DNA from: JBGSQR01 sp964509295 | Lineage (GTDB): Bacteria; Desulfobacterota; Desulfuromonadia; Geobacterales; Pseudopelobacteraceae | Reading direction: 5' to 3' | Assembly (NCBI GenBank): GCA_964509295.1 | Contig: CAZDWS010000003.1 | Location: 1-64,000, forward strand | Length of the DNA: 64,000 nucleotides | In this document: in pieces, positions 42,344 through 51,386 of the stretch | Layout: every line of letters starts with the position of its first letter | Position numbering within the stretch: position 1 is the stretch's first letter | The notes under the pieces: generated by a model | Database searches by the model: none | The model's input: the letters and a program-made list of their open reading frames with translations, nothing else | What the model was told of the DNA's origin: nothing | Made by a program: the position numbers and the translations under genes

Positions 42344-43087
42344 TTACTTCACCCACTGCTTGTGGATCTTGACGTCAAGTTTTTCCTTTTTGACAGCAGC
42401 AATAGCCTTGTTCAACACGTCAACCAGCTCCTTGTTGCCTTTTTTGACAACAATACCATAGCCTTCCTTTGTGAAAGACTTGCCAACGATCTTGAACTTA
42501 TCGTTATATTCTTTTTTCTTGAGAGCAAAATGGGCGGCAACAGGCTCGTCACATACAACGCCATCGATTCTGCCGGCAGCCATATCTTCAAAGGCCAGAC
42601 CAACTTCATCATAGGTTTTCAGTTCTACGCCGGTAACTTTCTTGACTTCAAAAGCACCGGTTGTACCGATCTGAGCGCCGATTTTCTTGCCTTTCAGGTC
42701 AGCAATTTTTGTTGCTGTTTTATTTGTCTTGGGTACAACAAGAATCTGACCGATGCTTGTGTACGGCATGGTGAAATCATATTTTGCCTGACGCTCAGGC
42801 GTAATGGTTACGGAAGAAATGATCGCATCATACTGACCGGAATCAAGACCGGCAAAGATACCATCCCAGGCAGTGTTTTTGAATTCAACGCTGATACCGG
42901 CTTTCTTGGCAACTGCATTCATGAAGTCAATGTCATAACCAACAATTTTCTTGTTGGCATCAACCATCTCCATTGGTGGCCAGGTGGCATCAGTTGCCAC
43001 TTTGATGCTTTTGGGAGCGGCCAGTGCGGACAGCGACATTGCTGCCAGCATTGCTACGGTTGCTGTTAAAGTGCGTAGAAATTTCAT
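42344..43087 (-). CDS. polar amino-acid ABC transporter binding protein (GlnH family)
   Basis: This 247-residue periplasmic protein has a signal peptide ending SLSALAAPK. The mature part shows SBP_bac_3 features: IKVATDATWPPMEMVDANKK, VGYDIDFMNAVAKK, and GTTGAFEVKKV then DGVVCDEPVAAHF. It captures an amino acid and presents it to the permease. GAGGAG precedes the ATG. A consensus-like promoter is seen at 43141-43169. It is the first gene of a three-gene operon. Confidence 0.92.
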   Translation of the reverse strand: MKFLRTLTATVAMLAAMSLSALAAPKSIKVATDATWPPMEMVDANKKIVGYDIDFMNAVAKKAGISVEFKNTAWDGIFAGLDSGQYDAIISSVTITPERQAKYDFTMPYTSIGQILVVPKTNKTATKIADLKGKKIGAQIGTTGAFEVKKVTGVELKTYDEVGLAFEDMAAGRIDGVVCDEPVAAHFALKKKEYNDKFKIVGKSFTKEGYGIVVKKGNKELVDVLNKAIAAVKKEKLDVKIHKQWVK

Positions 43088-43140
43088 TTAGAATCTCCTC
43101 TTGTAATACGACACAAAAATAGAATGGTTTGACCGTTCAT

Positions 43141-43169
43141 TTATTATGAAAAGTTGCCTCTATTGTCAA
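43141..43169 (-). promoter_or_regulatory. strong sigma-70-type promoter of the Gln-type ABC operon
   Basis: On the minus strand TTGACA (43164-43169), a 17-base spacer and TAATAA (43141-43146) give a near-consensus promoter. Transcription would start near 43134, leaving a leader of about 47 bases before the ATG at 43087. Confidence 0.7.
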
Positions 43170-43300
43170 TATAAAAACACTATTTTAAAAGCTCATAATA
43201 TTATTAACCATCCATATTCTTTTTCCTTGCCATAAGGCTCTTTGATTGTTTATGAAAGTTGATTAGTTTTTTCAACGGTTATTTATTTTTTGGAGTTGTA

Positions 43301-44173
43301 ATGAACAAATTTAAGGCCGCAGTACTATTACTGACCACAACATTTTTCTGGGGTATCACATTCACAATAGTCAAGCAGGCAGTTGAAAGTGTTGATGTCT
43401 TTGTCTTTCTGGCTCAGCGTTTCATTTTTGCTTTTGTATTTATCCTTCCGATCTGTCTGTATAAAGGCAGAAACCTGGATAGTGGTACAATTTTACGCGG
43501 TATGGTGATGGGATTATTGCTGTTTGCCTCATATGCCTTTCAAACTCTGGCCCTGCTTTACACAACAGCTTCAAACACCGGTTTTCTGACCGGCCTGAAT
43601 GTGGTTATGGTTCCAGTGTTGGCATCTTTGCTGGTGCGACATAAAATATCCACTCCTGTAAAATTTGCTGTGGCTCTTTCTACGATTGGACTCTTTCTGC
43701 TCTGTGGAAACGGATCATGGCATTTTAACTACGGCGATATTCTGGCGGCAATATGTGCTGTTTGTGTTTCGCTACATCTTATTTTTACTGGGGAATTTGT
43801 ACAAAACAGGGATTTTTACTGGCTTACTGCAATTCAGCTGGGAACCGTGGCGTTGTGCAGTACTCTCGGAGCAGTTGTTCGCGGGCAGGAGGTTTTTATC
43901 TGGTACCCGCATCTGCTCTGGACGCTACTGATCTGTTCCCTGATAGCCACTGTTTTTGCTTTTCTGGTCCAGACTTCAATGCAACGATTTATCAGCCATA
44001 CCAATACGGCTTTAATATTTTGTACTGAACCGGTTTTTGCGGCTATCTATGCCTGGCTGGTGATTGATGAACAGCTGGGATTGTTCGGTTTTATCGGGGC
44101 GTTGCTTATTTTTGCCGGAATGCTGTTATCAATTTTGCCTACTCGATCAACAGAAGCAAGCGAATCAATTTAG
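43301..44173 (+). CDS. EamA/DMT family transporter
   Basis: This 290-residue protein has ten predicted membrane helices in two EamA halves (FWGITFTIVKQAV in the first and FCTEPVFAAIYAWLVIDEQL in the last). Members of this family export amino acids or other metabolites. The ATG at 43301 with TTGGAG before it is preferred to a TTG 14 codons earlier. It converges with the Lrp-type regulator at 44201-44680, which may control it, since Lrp family members often regulate amino-acid exporters. Confidence 0.85.
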   Translation: MNKFKAAVLLLTTTFFWGITFTIVKQAVESVDVFVFLAQRFIFAFVFILPICLYKGRNLDSGTILRGMVMGLLLFASYAFQTLALLYTTASNTGFLTGLNVVMVPVLASLLVRHKISTPVKFAVALSTIGLFLLCGNGSWHFNYGDILAAICAVCVSLHLIFTGEFVQNRDFYWLTAIQLGTVALCSTLGAVVRGQEVFIWYPHLLWTLLICSLIATVFAFLVQTSMQRFISHTNTALIFCTEPVFAAIYAWLVIDEQLGLFGFIGALLIFAGMLLSILPTRSTEASESI

Positions 44174-44200
44174 GGGCGCCGCCTGCCGCGACCTAATTGT

Positions 44201-44680
44201 TTAATTTTCAAGTGACATTTCAGTAGTTTTACGCACCGTACGCAGTGCAAATGAGGACTGAACTCTTAATACACCAGGCAGACCGGTTAATTTGTCGTGA
44301 AGCCGCATGTAATCGGCATTGTCTTTAATTATCACCCGTAGCAGATAATCAAAATCACCGGACATGAGATAGCATTCCATGACTTCCGGTACTGCTGAAA
44401 CCGATTCTTCAAAATATTGCAGTTTTTCCTTCTGTTGACCTTCCAGTGTCACTCTGACAAATACATTGCCGGGTTTTCCTATGGCTGCCTGATTGATCAG
44501 CATCACATAGCTGTCAATTATGCCGCTCTGTTCAAGCAGGCGAACGCGGCGAAGGCAGGCAGATTCAGACAATCCTACCTGTTCGGCCAATTGTACGTTA
44601 GAAAGGCGACCGTTTTTTTGCAGCACACCCAAGATGGCACGATCAATCTGGTCTATTGTATGTAGCGGCGTATTCTGCAT
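44201..44680 (-). CDS. Lrp/AsnC family transcriptional regulator
   Basis: The protein has 159 residues. The N-terminal helix-turn-helix is IDRAILGVLQKNGRLSNVQLA and the recognition helix is in SESACLRRVRLLEQSGII. The C-terminal RAM domain (about 70-150) binds an amino acid and has VMECYLMSGDFDYLLRV. TTGGAG precedes the ATG. It is convergent to the EamA exporter gene, 27 bases away, and is a candidate regulator of it. Confidence 0.92.
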   Translation of the reverse strand: MQNTPLHTIDQIDRAILGVLQKNGRLSNVQLAEQVGLSESACLRRVRLLEQSGIIDSYVMLINQAAIGKPGNVFVRVTLEGQQKEKLQYFEESVSAVPEVMECYLMSGDFDYLLRVIIKDNADYMRLHDKLTGLPGVLRVQSSFALRTVRKTTEMSLEN

Positions 44681-44890
44681 ATTTGGGCTCCAATGATGAA
44701 ATATTATGTCAATATATATGATTTTATTAGTTTATTGGCAAGATGAAATATGATTTTGAATTGATGATGTAGTAATATTACATTAGTTTTAAAACACTTC
44801 TTCTAAAGGTGCTTTATCTTTGAAAATTCAACAAGATTATCAAGGTTTAAATCATATTGTCCGGATAAGCCAGGCTTGCTATTATTCTGA

Positions 44891-44920
44891 TTGACATTTC
44901 TTGTTGCCTGAAGCTAAATT
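44891..44920 (+). promoter_or_regulatory. putative sigma-70-type promoter of the diguanylate cyclase gene
   Basis: TTGACA at 44891-44896, 18 bases, then TAAATT at 44915-44920, with the ATG at 44961. The spacing is one base longer than ideal. Confidence 0.4.
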
Positions 44921-44960
44921 ATTGAAATTTCAATCTCAATTGCTATCGAAGGATCTGAAT

Positions 44961-46115
44961 ATGAGTAACTATCGTCTTTCTGATCTCCTTGATATGTCCA
45001 TAATCCAAAAACTGGCTGACTCTAATTTCAGCGCCAGTGGATTACCCATGACTCTGACCGATGCAGTTGACGGTTCCTTCCTTGTCAAATCCGGCTGGCC
45101 CGGTATTTGTACCTATTTTCATCGCATAAATCCACTCTCCGTTGAGCAGTGCCGTATCAGTGATAATTTTGTAAATGAACATCTGGACGAAAATATTATT
45201 AAATACCGCTGTAATAACGGTCTTTGGCACATTGCCATGCCTATTATCGTTGCTGGACATCATATGGCAACGCTTTTTCTGACCCAGTTCTGGTTCGACT
45301 GGGAAGTAATTGATCGTCAGTATTTTATCGACCAGGCGCAAAAATACGGTTTTGATATGCACAGCTACCTGGCCGCTTTGGATCGTATGCCGGTTTTCAG
45401 TAACGAAAAGGTTGACTATATAGTTGCTTATGACAAGGCGCTGGTAAAATTTATTTCGGACCTTGCTGAACAGTCACTAAAAGTAATTCAAGGTCAGGAG
45501 GAATTGAAAAAAGCAAATGACCTGCTGGAAATGCGTGTCAGTGAACGTACTGCGGATCTGGCGGAAGTAAACAGGCTGTTGGTGCTTGAAGTAGCTGAAA
45601 GAAAACATTTTGAAGCTAAATTGCGTGAACTTTCCGAGATTGATCATTTGACAATGATTTACAATAGAAGAAAGCTATTTGAAATAATGGGATTTGAAAT
45701 AGAAAAATCGAAGCGATATTCACGCTCACTATCCATAATCATGCTAGATCTGGATCACTTTAAAAAAGTTAATGACAGGTATGGACATAATGTCGGCGAT
45801 AATGTTTTAAAAACTACTGCACATATTGTTGGTGAAATGCTCAGAAAGGTTGATGTTTTAGCCAGGTATGGCGGAGAAGAATTTATTGTGCTCTGTACTG
45901 AAACTGATCTGGATGGGGCTGTTGCTTTATCAGAAAAAATCAGATTTGCAATTGAGAATTTTAATTTCCCGTTGGTGGGTCAGGTAACCGTGAGTGTCGG
46001 GGTAGCAGAACATGTGGACGAATATTCCGAGACAGCCTTAATTGAAAAAGTCGATGCGGCTCTCTATAATGCAAAAAAGCGTGGTAGAAACCGGGTGGTT
46101 GTTGCGCGGAACTAG
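44961..46115 (+). CDS. diguanylate cyclase with PocR sensory domain
   Basis: The protein has 384 residues. Residues about 1-185 resemble the PocR domain, a small-molecule sensor, with CRISDNFVNEHL and PIIVAGHHMATLFLTQFWF. A coiled coil at about 190-230 links it to a GGDEF domain with the active-site loop GGEEF at 304-308. The product-inhibition site RxxD is present (RKVDVLARYGGEEF). It should make cyclic di-GMP in response to a ligand. The ATG with AAGGAT upstream is preferred to an earlier in-frame TTG. The next gene encodes a 5'-nucleotidase lipoprotein. Confidence 0.88.
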   Translation: MSNYRLSDLLDMSIIQKLADSNFSASGLPMTLTDAVDGSFLVKSGWPGICTYFHRINPLSVEQCRISDNFVNEHLDENIIKYRCNNGLWHIAMPIIVAGHHMATLFLTQFWFDWEVIDRQYFIDQAQKYGFDMHSYLAALDRMPVFSNEKVDYIVAYDKALVKFISDLAEQSLKVIQGQEELKKANDLLEMRVSERTADLAEVNRLLVLEVAERKHFEAKLRELSEIDHLTMIYNRRKLFEIMGFEIEKSKRYSRSLSIIMLDLDHFKKVNDRYGHNVGDNVLKTTAHIVGEMLRKVDVLARYGGEEFIVLCTETDLDGAVALSEKIRFAIENFNFPLVGQVTVSVGVAEHVDEYSETALIEKVDAALYNAKKRGRNRVVVARN

Positions 46116-46155
46116 TTTTGCATATTTTAACTGGTATTTAGAAGTAAGGACAGAA

Positions 46156-47979
46156 ATGATAACTTATATTTTAGGCTTTTTGTCACGACAGCTCTTATTT
46201 AAAAGAGCTGTTTGCTTGACTGCATTACTATTTGTGTTGCTGCTTCAGGCCTGCAGCAGTGTCAATAATAGTACTTATCTGCTTACCATCGCTCACCTGA
46301 ACGATACTCATTCGCATTTGGAGGCTGAGCCTGTCAGTCTGACTATCAATGGAATGGAAACCGTTGTGCCACTGGGCGGTTTTTCGCGTTTACAGACTCT
46401 TGTTGATGAGATGCGTCTGCAGTCGCCAAATTTTCTGCTTTTGCACGCCGGAGATGCGGTTCAGGGGACACTTTACTTCACACTATTCCATGGACAGGTT
46501 GAATTTGATTTTTTGAACCGGCTGAAAGTTGATGCCATGACTTTTGGTAACCATGAATTTGATCGGGGTACTACAGCCATACCGTTTTATCTGAAAAAAG
46601 CCAATTTTCCGATCATCTCATCCAACATTGATTTTACTTCTGAGTCGACGATTGCTCCTCTAGTTCCCCAATATATGATTAAACAGATCAATGGAGAGCG
46701 GATCGGAATTATCGGCCTGACTACGGAAACGACCCCACAGACAACTATTGATGTGGGCAAAGCAAGATTTCTTGACGCAAAAACAGCTGCAGCCAGACAG
46801 GTTAAAATACTGGAAGGGCAGGGCGTAGATAAGATTATCGCACTGTCCCACCTAGGTTATGAAGAAGATTTGAAGCTGGCTACCTCTGTTAGCGGGTTGG
46901 ACATTATAATAGGTGGCCACAGCCATACTTTGCTGGGAGATCAGAAACAGTTGAGTTTACTGGGGTTAATTTCGGAAGGCAGTTATCCAACAGAGGTAAT
47001 ATCTCCGGACGGTGGCAAAACACTTGTTCTGCAGTCCTGGCAGTGGGGGCACATGCTTGGTAAACTGGATGTATATTTTGACCGGAAGGGGAAACTGGTC
47101 GGATTTAGTGGCGGGGCAATAATTCCGATGGGTGACAAATTCTACAGGGAAACAGAAATAATCCCGCCCGGCAGTAAGTCCTACCAGATGATTGTTCAGG
47201 CTGTAAATCAAAGCGGAGTCGCCAGATTTGTTCAGGAAGACAAATCAACGGCTGAAGCACTGAGGCCATATACTACAAAACTGAAGGAATTCAGGTCAGA
47301 CAAGGTTGCTATTGCTAAAGAAAGTCTGGTTCGCGGTATTAACAATGGCCCGGGCCCAATTGCAGCAGACTCCATGCTGGCAGCTGTACCCAATGCCCAG
47401 GTAGCCATACTAAATTTCGGCGGCGTTCGTAAAGACCTGCTGGCTGGAACTGTTTCCGTGGCTGACGTGCTTGAAATAATGCCTTTTGCCAATAGTCTGG
47501 TGTTGGTTGATGTTACCGGAGCGGAATTGAAAAGTGCGCTTGAGGATGCAACCGATTTTTTACTGGTCAAGTACGGCAGTCTGAATATGAAGTCCCTGCC
47601 ATATGTCGCCGGTATCAATCTGAGTGTCAGTATGACTGCGGCGAAAGGTAGCAGAATTGTCTCAATTAGCGTTAAAGAAGCTGATGGTGTTTATAAACTT
47701 TTAGATCTTACAAGGACTTATCGAGCAGTTGTGAATGTTTTTGTTGCCGCTGGCGGAGATGGCTTCAATGCGTTCAAGAATGCCAAGGGCTTTCGTTCGA
47801 ATACCGGAATCATTGATAGTGATGCTTTTCGTGATCTGCTGCAATCAATCGGTACAATTATGAGGCCGACTGAACAAAGAATTAAGGTTATTTCCGCAGG
47901 TGAGCAGATCAGCCTTTTTACTGGGCGGGCTGATAATTATGATAGTGGAATTGAACGGTCAGTGGTTTTAGCTGCATAA
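46156..47979 (+). CDS. 5'-nucleotidase-type metallophosphatase lipoprotein (UshA family)
   Basis: The protein has 607 residues from the ATG with AAGGA upstream. The frame is open for 38 codons before it but overlaps the previous gene. The signal peptide ends in lipobox LLLQACSS. The metallophosphatase motifs are HLNDTHSHLE, HAGDAVQGT, FGNHEFDRG, ALSHLGYEED and GGHSHT. The C-terminal domain (about 350-560) binds the nucleotide. It should hydrolyse 5'-nucleotides in the periplasm to recover nucleosides and phosphate. Confidence 0.9.
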   Translation: MITYILGFLSRQLLFKRAVCLTALLFVLLLQACSSVNNSTYLLTIAHLNDTHSHLEAEPVSLTINGMETVVPLGGFSRLQTLVDEMRLQSPNFLLLHAGDAVQGTLYFTLFHGQVEFDFLNRLKVDAMTFGNHEFDRGTTAIPFYLKKANFPIISSNIDFTSESTIAPLVPQYMIKQINGERIGIIGLTTETTPQTTIDVGKARFLDAKTAAARQVKILEGQGVDKIIALSHLGYEEDLKLATSVSGLDIIIGGHSHTLLGDQKQLSLLGLISEGSYPTEVISPDGGKTLVLQSWQWGHMLGKLDVYFDRKGKLVGFSGGAIIPMGDKFYRETEIIPPGSKSYQMIVQAVNQSGVARFVQEDKSTAEALRPYTTKLKEFRSDKVAIAKESLVRGINNGPGPIAADSMLAAVPNAQVAILNFGGVRKDLLAGTVSVADVLEIMPFANSLVLVDVTGAELKSALEDATDFLLVKYGSLNMKSLPYVAGINLSVSMTAAKGSRIVSISVKEADGVYKLLDLTRTYRAVVNVFVAAGGDGFNAFKNAKGFRSNTGIIDSDAFRDLLQSIGTIMRPTEQRIKVISAGEQISLFTGRADNYDSGIERSVVLAA

Positions 47980-47986
47980 ACTGTTA

Positions 47987-48904
47987 CTAGCTGAACAGCC
48001 AAATCGTTAATGGCATGGTGAAAAAGGAAAGACAGGTCTGAGTTGTAATTATGGATGCCATGACCTCATGATCCCCACCCATCTGCTTTGCCAGTATGTA
48101 TCCTGCCGGAGCGGTCGGTACGCAGAACATTAAAACCAGTACCCCTGCTGCTGTTCCGGACAAACCCAAAGTAGTTGCCAACCCACCTGCCACCAATGGT
48201 TTACAGAGAAATTGAATTATACTGGTTACTATCAGCGGGTGTTTGTGTAGAAGCAGATTGCCGCCACGATAAGCAGCACCAACAGCCATTAATCCAATTG
48301 GAAATGCGGCTTTCCCACCCAGAAGCAAAACCCCGTCTATTGCAGCAGGTATTTTTAATCCTGAAATATTCAATCCCACACCAATTACACAGGCGATGAT
48401 CAGGGGATTTTTCAGCAGGTCCCCAAGCACGCTTTTTATGCCGATAGAGCTTTTATTGACCGTCATGGAAAAAGCGGCTACACAGAGTATATTTATCAGT
48501 ATGATCATGAAGCCGGCCGCCAGGGCGGCCATTAGAAGTCCATCCCTGCCATACAGGTTTTCAGCCAATGCAAAGGCGACAAAGCTGTTGAATCTCACAC
48601 CACCCTGAAACAGAGAAGTAAAGGTTTCACCACTGATTCTGCGGTTAAACAACCACCAGATTGTAACAAGCGCAGCACTGACAATAACGGTACCTTCCAC
48701 AGTCAGCAGTATCTTTAACCATGGTAATGAATCCATTTTTTTGTTGGCCAGACTATGAATCAGGATGGCCGGCATAAGCAGAAAATAGGTTAATCTTTCT
48801 GCAGCAGGCCAGAAAGTGCCGGGAAGGAAATTGGTACGTTGAATTATAAAGCCGGTAATAATAAGAGTCAGGACCGGAATAAGTGAATTGAAAATTGCTT
48901 CCAC
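47987..48904 (-). CDS. AEC family transporter
   Basis: This 305-residue protein has about ten membrane helices arranged as in auxin efflux carrier and malate-permease relatives. The start shows IPVLTLIITGFIIQRTNFLP and the last third CVPTAPAGYILAKQMGGD, the family's conserved crossing region. It starts at GTG, with AGGGAG five bases upstream. Substrate and direction cannot be told from the sequence. It converges with the 5'-nucleotidase gene, only 7 bases apart. Confidence 0.88.
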   Translation of the reverse strand: MEAIFNSLIPVLTLIITGFIIQRTNFLPGTFWPAAERLTYFLLMPAILIHSLANKKMDSLPWLKILLTVEGTVIVSAALVTIWWLFNRRISGETFTSLFQGGVRFNSFVAFALAENLYGRDGLLMAALAAGFMIILINILCVAAFSMTVNKSSIGIKSVLGDLLKNPLIIACVIGVGLNISGLKIPAAIDGVLLLGGKAAFPIGLMAVGAAYRGGNLLLHKHPLIVTSIIQFLCKPLVAGGLATTLGLSGTAAGVLVLMFCVPTAPAGYILAKQMGGDHEVMASIITTQTCLSFFTMPLTIWLFS

Positions 48905-49084
48905 GGTTACTCCCTAAATTTTAGTCTAATCAAGATAACACAGGAATGCGGCGGTATTGCTTCAAAAAGATTACAGATTTGTATTTTAATAAAAAACTTT
49001 ATGTATGCTTGTTATCAATAATAAGTACGATATAGTTTTTTGATAAACAGACTATTAGATGCAATGTTTGACAGGAGTGCCGTT

Positions 49085-49753
49085 ATGGTCCAACAGAACT
49101 GGAGCGAGCAATTACTGGCAGCAATGACTGATTCAGACAGAACAGCAGCAGCTGCAGTAATTGAGCAGGCGCTGGCAAATGGTTTTGATTCTGACAAGAT
49201 AATAGCTGAAATACTTGATCCGGCAATCGTTAAACTTGGACAACTCTGGTACAAGGAAACCATGTCGCTTACGCAGAGCTTTGTGGCGGCAAAAATTGCC
49301 GAGGATGTCCTGTTGCGGTGCCTTCCTGATCAAGGTCTAAATCATCAGACCAAGGGGGCGATTGTGATTGGCAATATTGAAGATGATTTTCACAGTCTAG
49401 GCAGAAGAATGGTGACACTGTTTCTGAAAGCTGCCGGTTGGGATGTGCATGACCTGGGTAATGATGTACTGGCGGAAGAACTGTTGGATAAGGCAGTAGA
49501 AGTTAATGCCTCTGTGGTTGGTGCTTCGGCCATGATGCAGACGACCGCTTTGAATATACGTAAGCTCCGTGATCTGATAGATTCTCGCGGCTTAACTGAC
49601 AAGATCAAATTAGCTGTGGGGGGTGCTGTTTTTAATTGGCGACCGGATCTGGTGGCCGAAGTTGGCGGAGATGGTACTACCCGCAATGCGACCGGTGCTG
49701 ACGAACTATTTACACGTTTGCAGGCGGAAGCAATTAACGGGAGGAAGGTATGA
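49085..49753 (+). CDS. corrinoid-binding methyltransferase protein
   Basis: The protein has 222 residues from the ATG with AGGAG 7 bases before it; an in-frame TTG 15 codons earlier was not used. An N-terminal four-helix cap domain (about 1-85) is followed by a B12-binding domain with the ligand motif DFHSLG (DxHxxG, the His replaces the base of cobalamin), then SVVGASAMMQTT and AVGGAVFN. Such proteins carry a methyl group on cobalt between methyltransferases. Its stop overlaps the next gene (ATGA). A substrate-specific methyltransferase is not encoded beside it. Confidence 0.9.
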   Translation: MVQQNWSEQLLAAMTDSDRTAAAAVIEQALANGFDSDKIIAEILDPAIVKLGQLWYKETMSLTQSFVAAKIAEDVLLRCLPDQGLNHQTKGAIVIGNIEDDFHSLGRRMVTLFLKAAGWDVHDLGNDVLAEELLDKAVEVNASVVGASAMMQTTALNIRKLRDLIDSRGLTDKIKLAVGGAVFNWRPDLVAEVGGDGTTRNATGADELFTRLQAEAINGRKV

Positions 49754-50781
49754 ACTCCTATCAGAGGGTAATGAATACCCTGGCAGGCCTTCCGGTTGAT
49801 CGACTGCCTGTTTTTGCCGTTTTGGGAGCATATGGCGGAAATCTGACACAAACTGATCTGAAAACACTATTCAGTGATTCGGCGGCCTATGTAAAAGGAC
49901 AGCAGGCTCTGCAAAATGAATTCGGTTTTGATCTGGTTTTGTCAGCCTTTGATTTCAGTGCCATCTCGGAAGCTTTTGGAGGAACAGTGGCCTGGTCTGT
50001 CAATCAGGTGCCCAATATGAAACGACCGGCAGCTAAAAATGCTGCCGATGCTTTAATATTACCTTTGCCTGATATACATAAAACAGCCCGCCTGCCGGTT
50101 ATATTGGACATAAACCGGCAACTATCTGCTCTATATAAAGAACAGGTGCCGATCATTAGCGCATTACCCGGGCCATGTATCCTGCCGGCCTTGATAATAG
50201 GACTTGATCAATGGATGGAGACCATTCTGTTTGATGAACAGTTTGCTATGAAGCTGTTGGAATACACAGCTCCTTTTTTTGTTTCCTGGGCAAACGGGCT
50301 GCTGGAAGCCGGGGCCGACTGTCTTGTCTTTACAGAGGGAATGGCTTCGGCAGAGATTGCCCCGCGCAGTATTTTTGAAGAACGGTGTCTGACTCATTTT
50401 AGATCAATTTTAAACCAGATCAACGGACCGAAGGTGATTAGCAGTACTGGCGGCTGCATGAATCATGTACTGGATCTTTTGACCGGTATCGAAGGTCTTG
50501 TGGGTGTGATTTGCGGGTCAAAGGACGATCTTGCAGAAGCCAGACGGTTACTCGGACCTGATCTGACGATTATCGGCAACCTTGATAATCTGACTTTGCC
50601 TGCAGTCACAGCTGGTGAAATATATGAAACGTGCCTTGATCGACTTAAGATTGCAGCTCCTTCAGGGCACTTCATTCTTGCCAATGCCGGTGCTGACGTG
50701 CCCCAGGCAACCTCCCCGGAAAATCTCAGGGCAATGCAGGCCGCCTGTATTGACTATCAGAAACATACAGGTGGCAATTAA
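49750..50781 (+). CDS. uroporphyrinogen decarboxylase-family corrinoid methyltransferase (MtaA/MtbA-like)
   Basis: This 343-residue protein has a UroD-type TIM barrel. The start (MNSYQRVMNTLAGLPVDRLP) and the segments EAGADCLVFTEG and NGPKVISSTGGCMNH match the methylcorrinoid methyltransferases such as MtbA and MtaA rather than haem-pathway HemE. The expected zinc-binding HxC motif is not evident in its usual form, which leaves the acceptor uncertain. It overlaps the corrinoid-protein gene by 4 bases and the DUF1638 gene by 1 base, so the three products are made together. Confidence 0.85.
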   Translation: MNSYQRVMNTLAGLPVDRLPVFAVLGAYGGNLTQTDLKTLFSDSAAYVKGQQALQNEFGFDLVLSAFDFSAISEAFGGTVAWSVNQVPNMKRPAAKNAADALILPLPDIHKTARLPVILDINRQLSALYKEQVPIISALPGPCILPALIIGLDQWMETILFDEQFAMKLLEYTAPFFVSWANGLLEAGADCLVFTEGMASAEIAPRSIFEERCLTHFRSILNQINGPKVISSTGGCMNHVLDLLTGIEGLVGVICGSKDDLAEARRLLGPDLTIIGNLDNLTLPAVTAGEIYETCLDRLKIAAPSGHFILANAGADVPQATSPENLRAMQAACIDYQKHTGGN

Positions 50782-51386
50782 TGTCCCATACTATATGGCT
50801 TAGCTGCGGAGTAGTGCGGGCGGAGCTGGAACAGCTGCATGGTCAGGGTTCCATAACGGGTGAATTATTTTTTCTGGATTCCATGTTACATATGGATCCG
50901 TACAAGCTTGAAACCGTTCTGACGGCAGCAGTGGAAAATATATCTGGTAAGGATAATTGTCTGGTGCTGGTTTATGGTGACTGTTCGGCACACATGCTTG
51001 ATATTGTCCAGCGTTTCAAGGTTGGCCGTGTAAAAGTTATAAACTGTGCACAGCTTCTGCTTGGACGTGAACGCTACCGTCAGTTGATGCATGAAGAGGC
51101 TTTTCTGGTTCTTCCGGAATGGTCAAAACGATGGGAGCATATCATGAAGAATGAACTGGGGCTGAACAGTTCAGTCGCTCACGATCTGCTGGGTGAAAAC
51201 CGTGGCGTATTAGTTTATCTGGATACCGGACTTGTTCCGATACCTGAACAGAATTTGATTGAGTTTTCCGCCTTCAGCGGGCTTCCCTGGCGAGTAGAAA
51301 AAGTTACTTTGGATTTAATGCTGGTCGTACTGCTGCAAGCTCAGGCAGATGCTATGAACTGTTGTGTCGGAGATATAACAGCATGA
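50781..51386 (+). CDS. DUF1638-type protein of the corrinoid cluster
   Basis: This 201-residue cytoplasmic protein starts MSHTIWLSCGVVRAELEQL, has LVLVYGDCSAHMLDI and several Cys (C9, C67 and a C-terminal CC pair), and resembles DUF1638, a family found with corrinoid methyltransferases. Its biochemical role is not known. It overlaps both neighbours by a few bases. The kinase gene that follows starts inside its last codons. Confidence 0.75.
   Translation: MSHTIWLSCGVVRAELEQLHGQGSITGELFFLDSMLHMDPYKLETVLTAAVENISGKDNCLVLVYGDCSAHMLDIVQRFKVGRVKVINCAQLLLGRERYRQLMHEEAFLVLPEWSKRWEHIMKNELGLNSSVAHDLLGENRGVLVYLDTGLVPIPEQNLIEFSAFSGLPWRVEKVTLDLMLVVLLQAQADAMNCCVGDITA

Noticed and set aside
42296..43069. 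plus-strand frame of 257 codons opposite the GlnH-type gene
   Set aside because: The minus strand encodes a full binding protein with signal peptide and ribosome site; the plus frame is a shadow.
46042..46155. 38-codon extension of the 5'-nucleotidase
   Set aside because: It lies inside the end of the diguanylate cyclase gene and would put sequence before a lipoprotein signal peptide.
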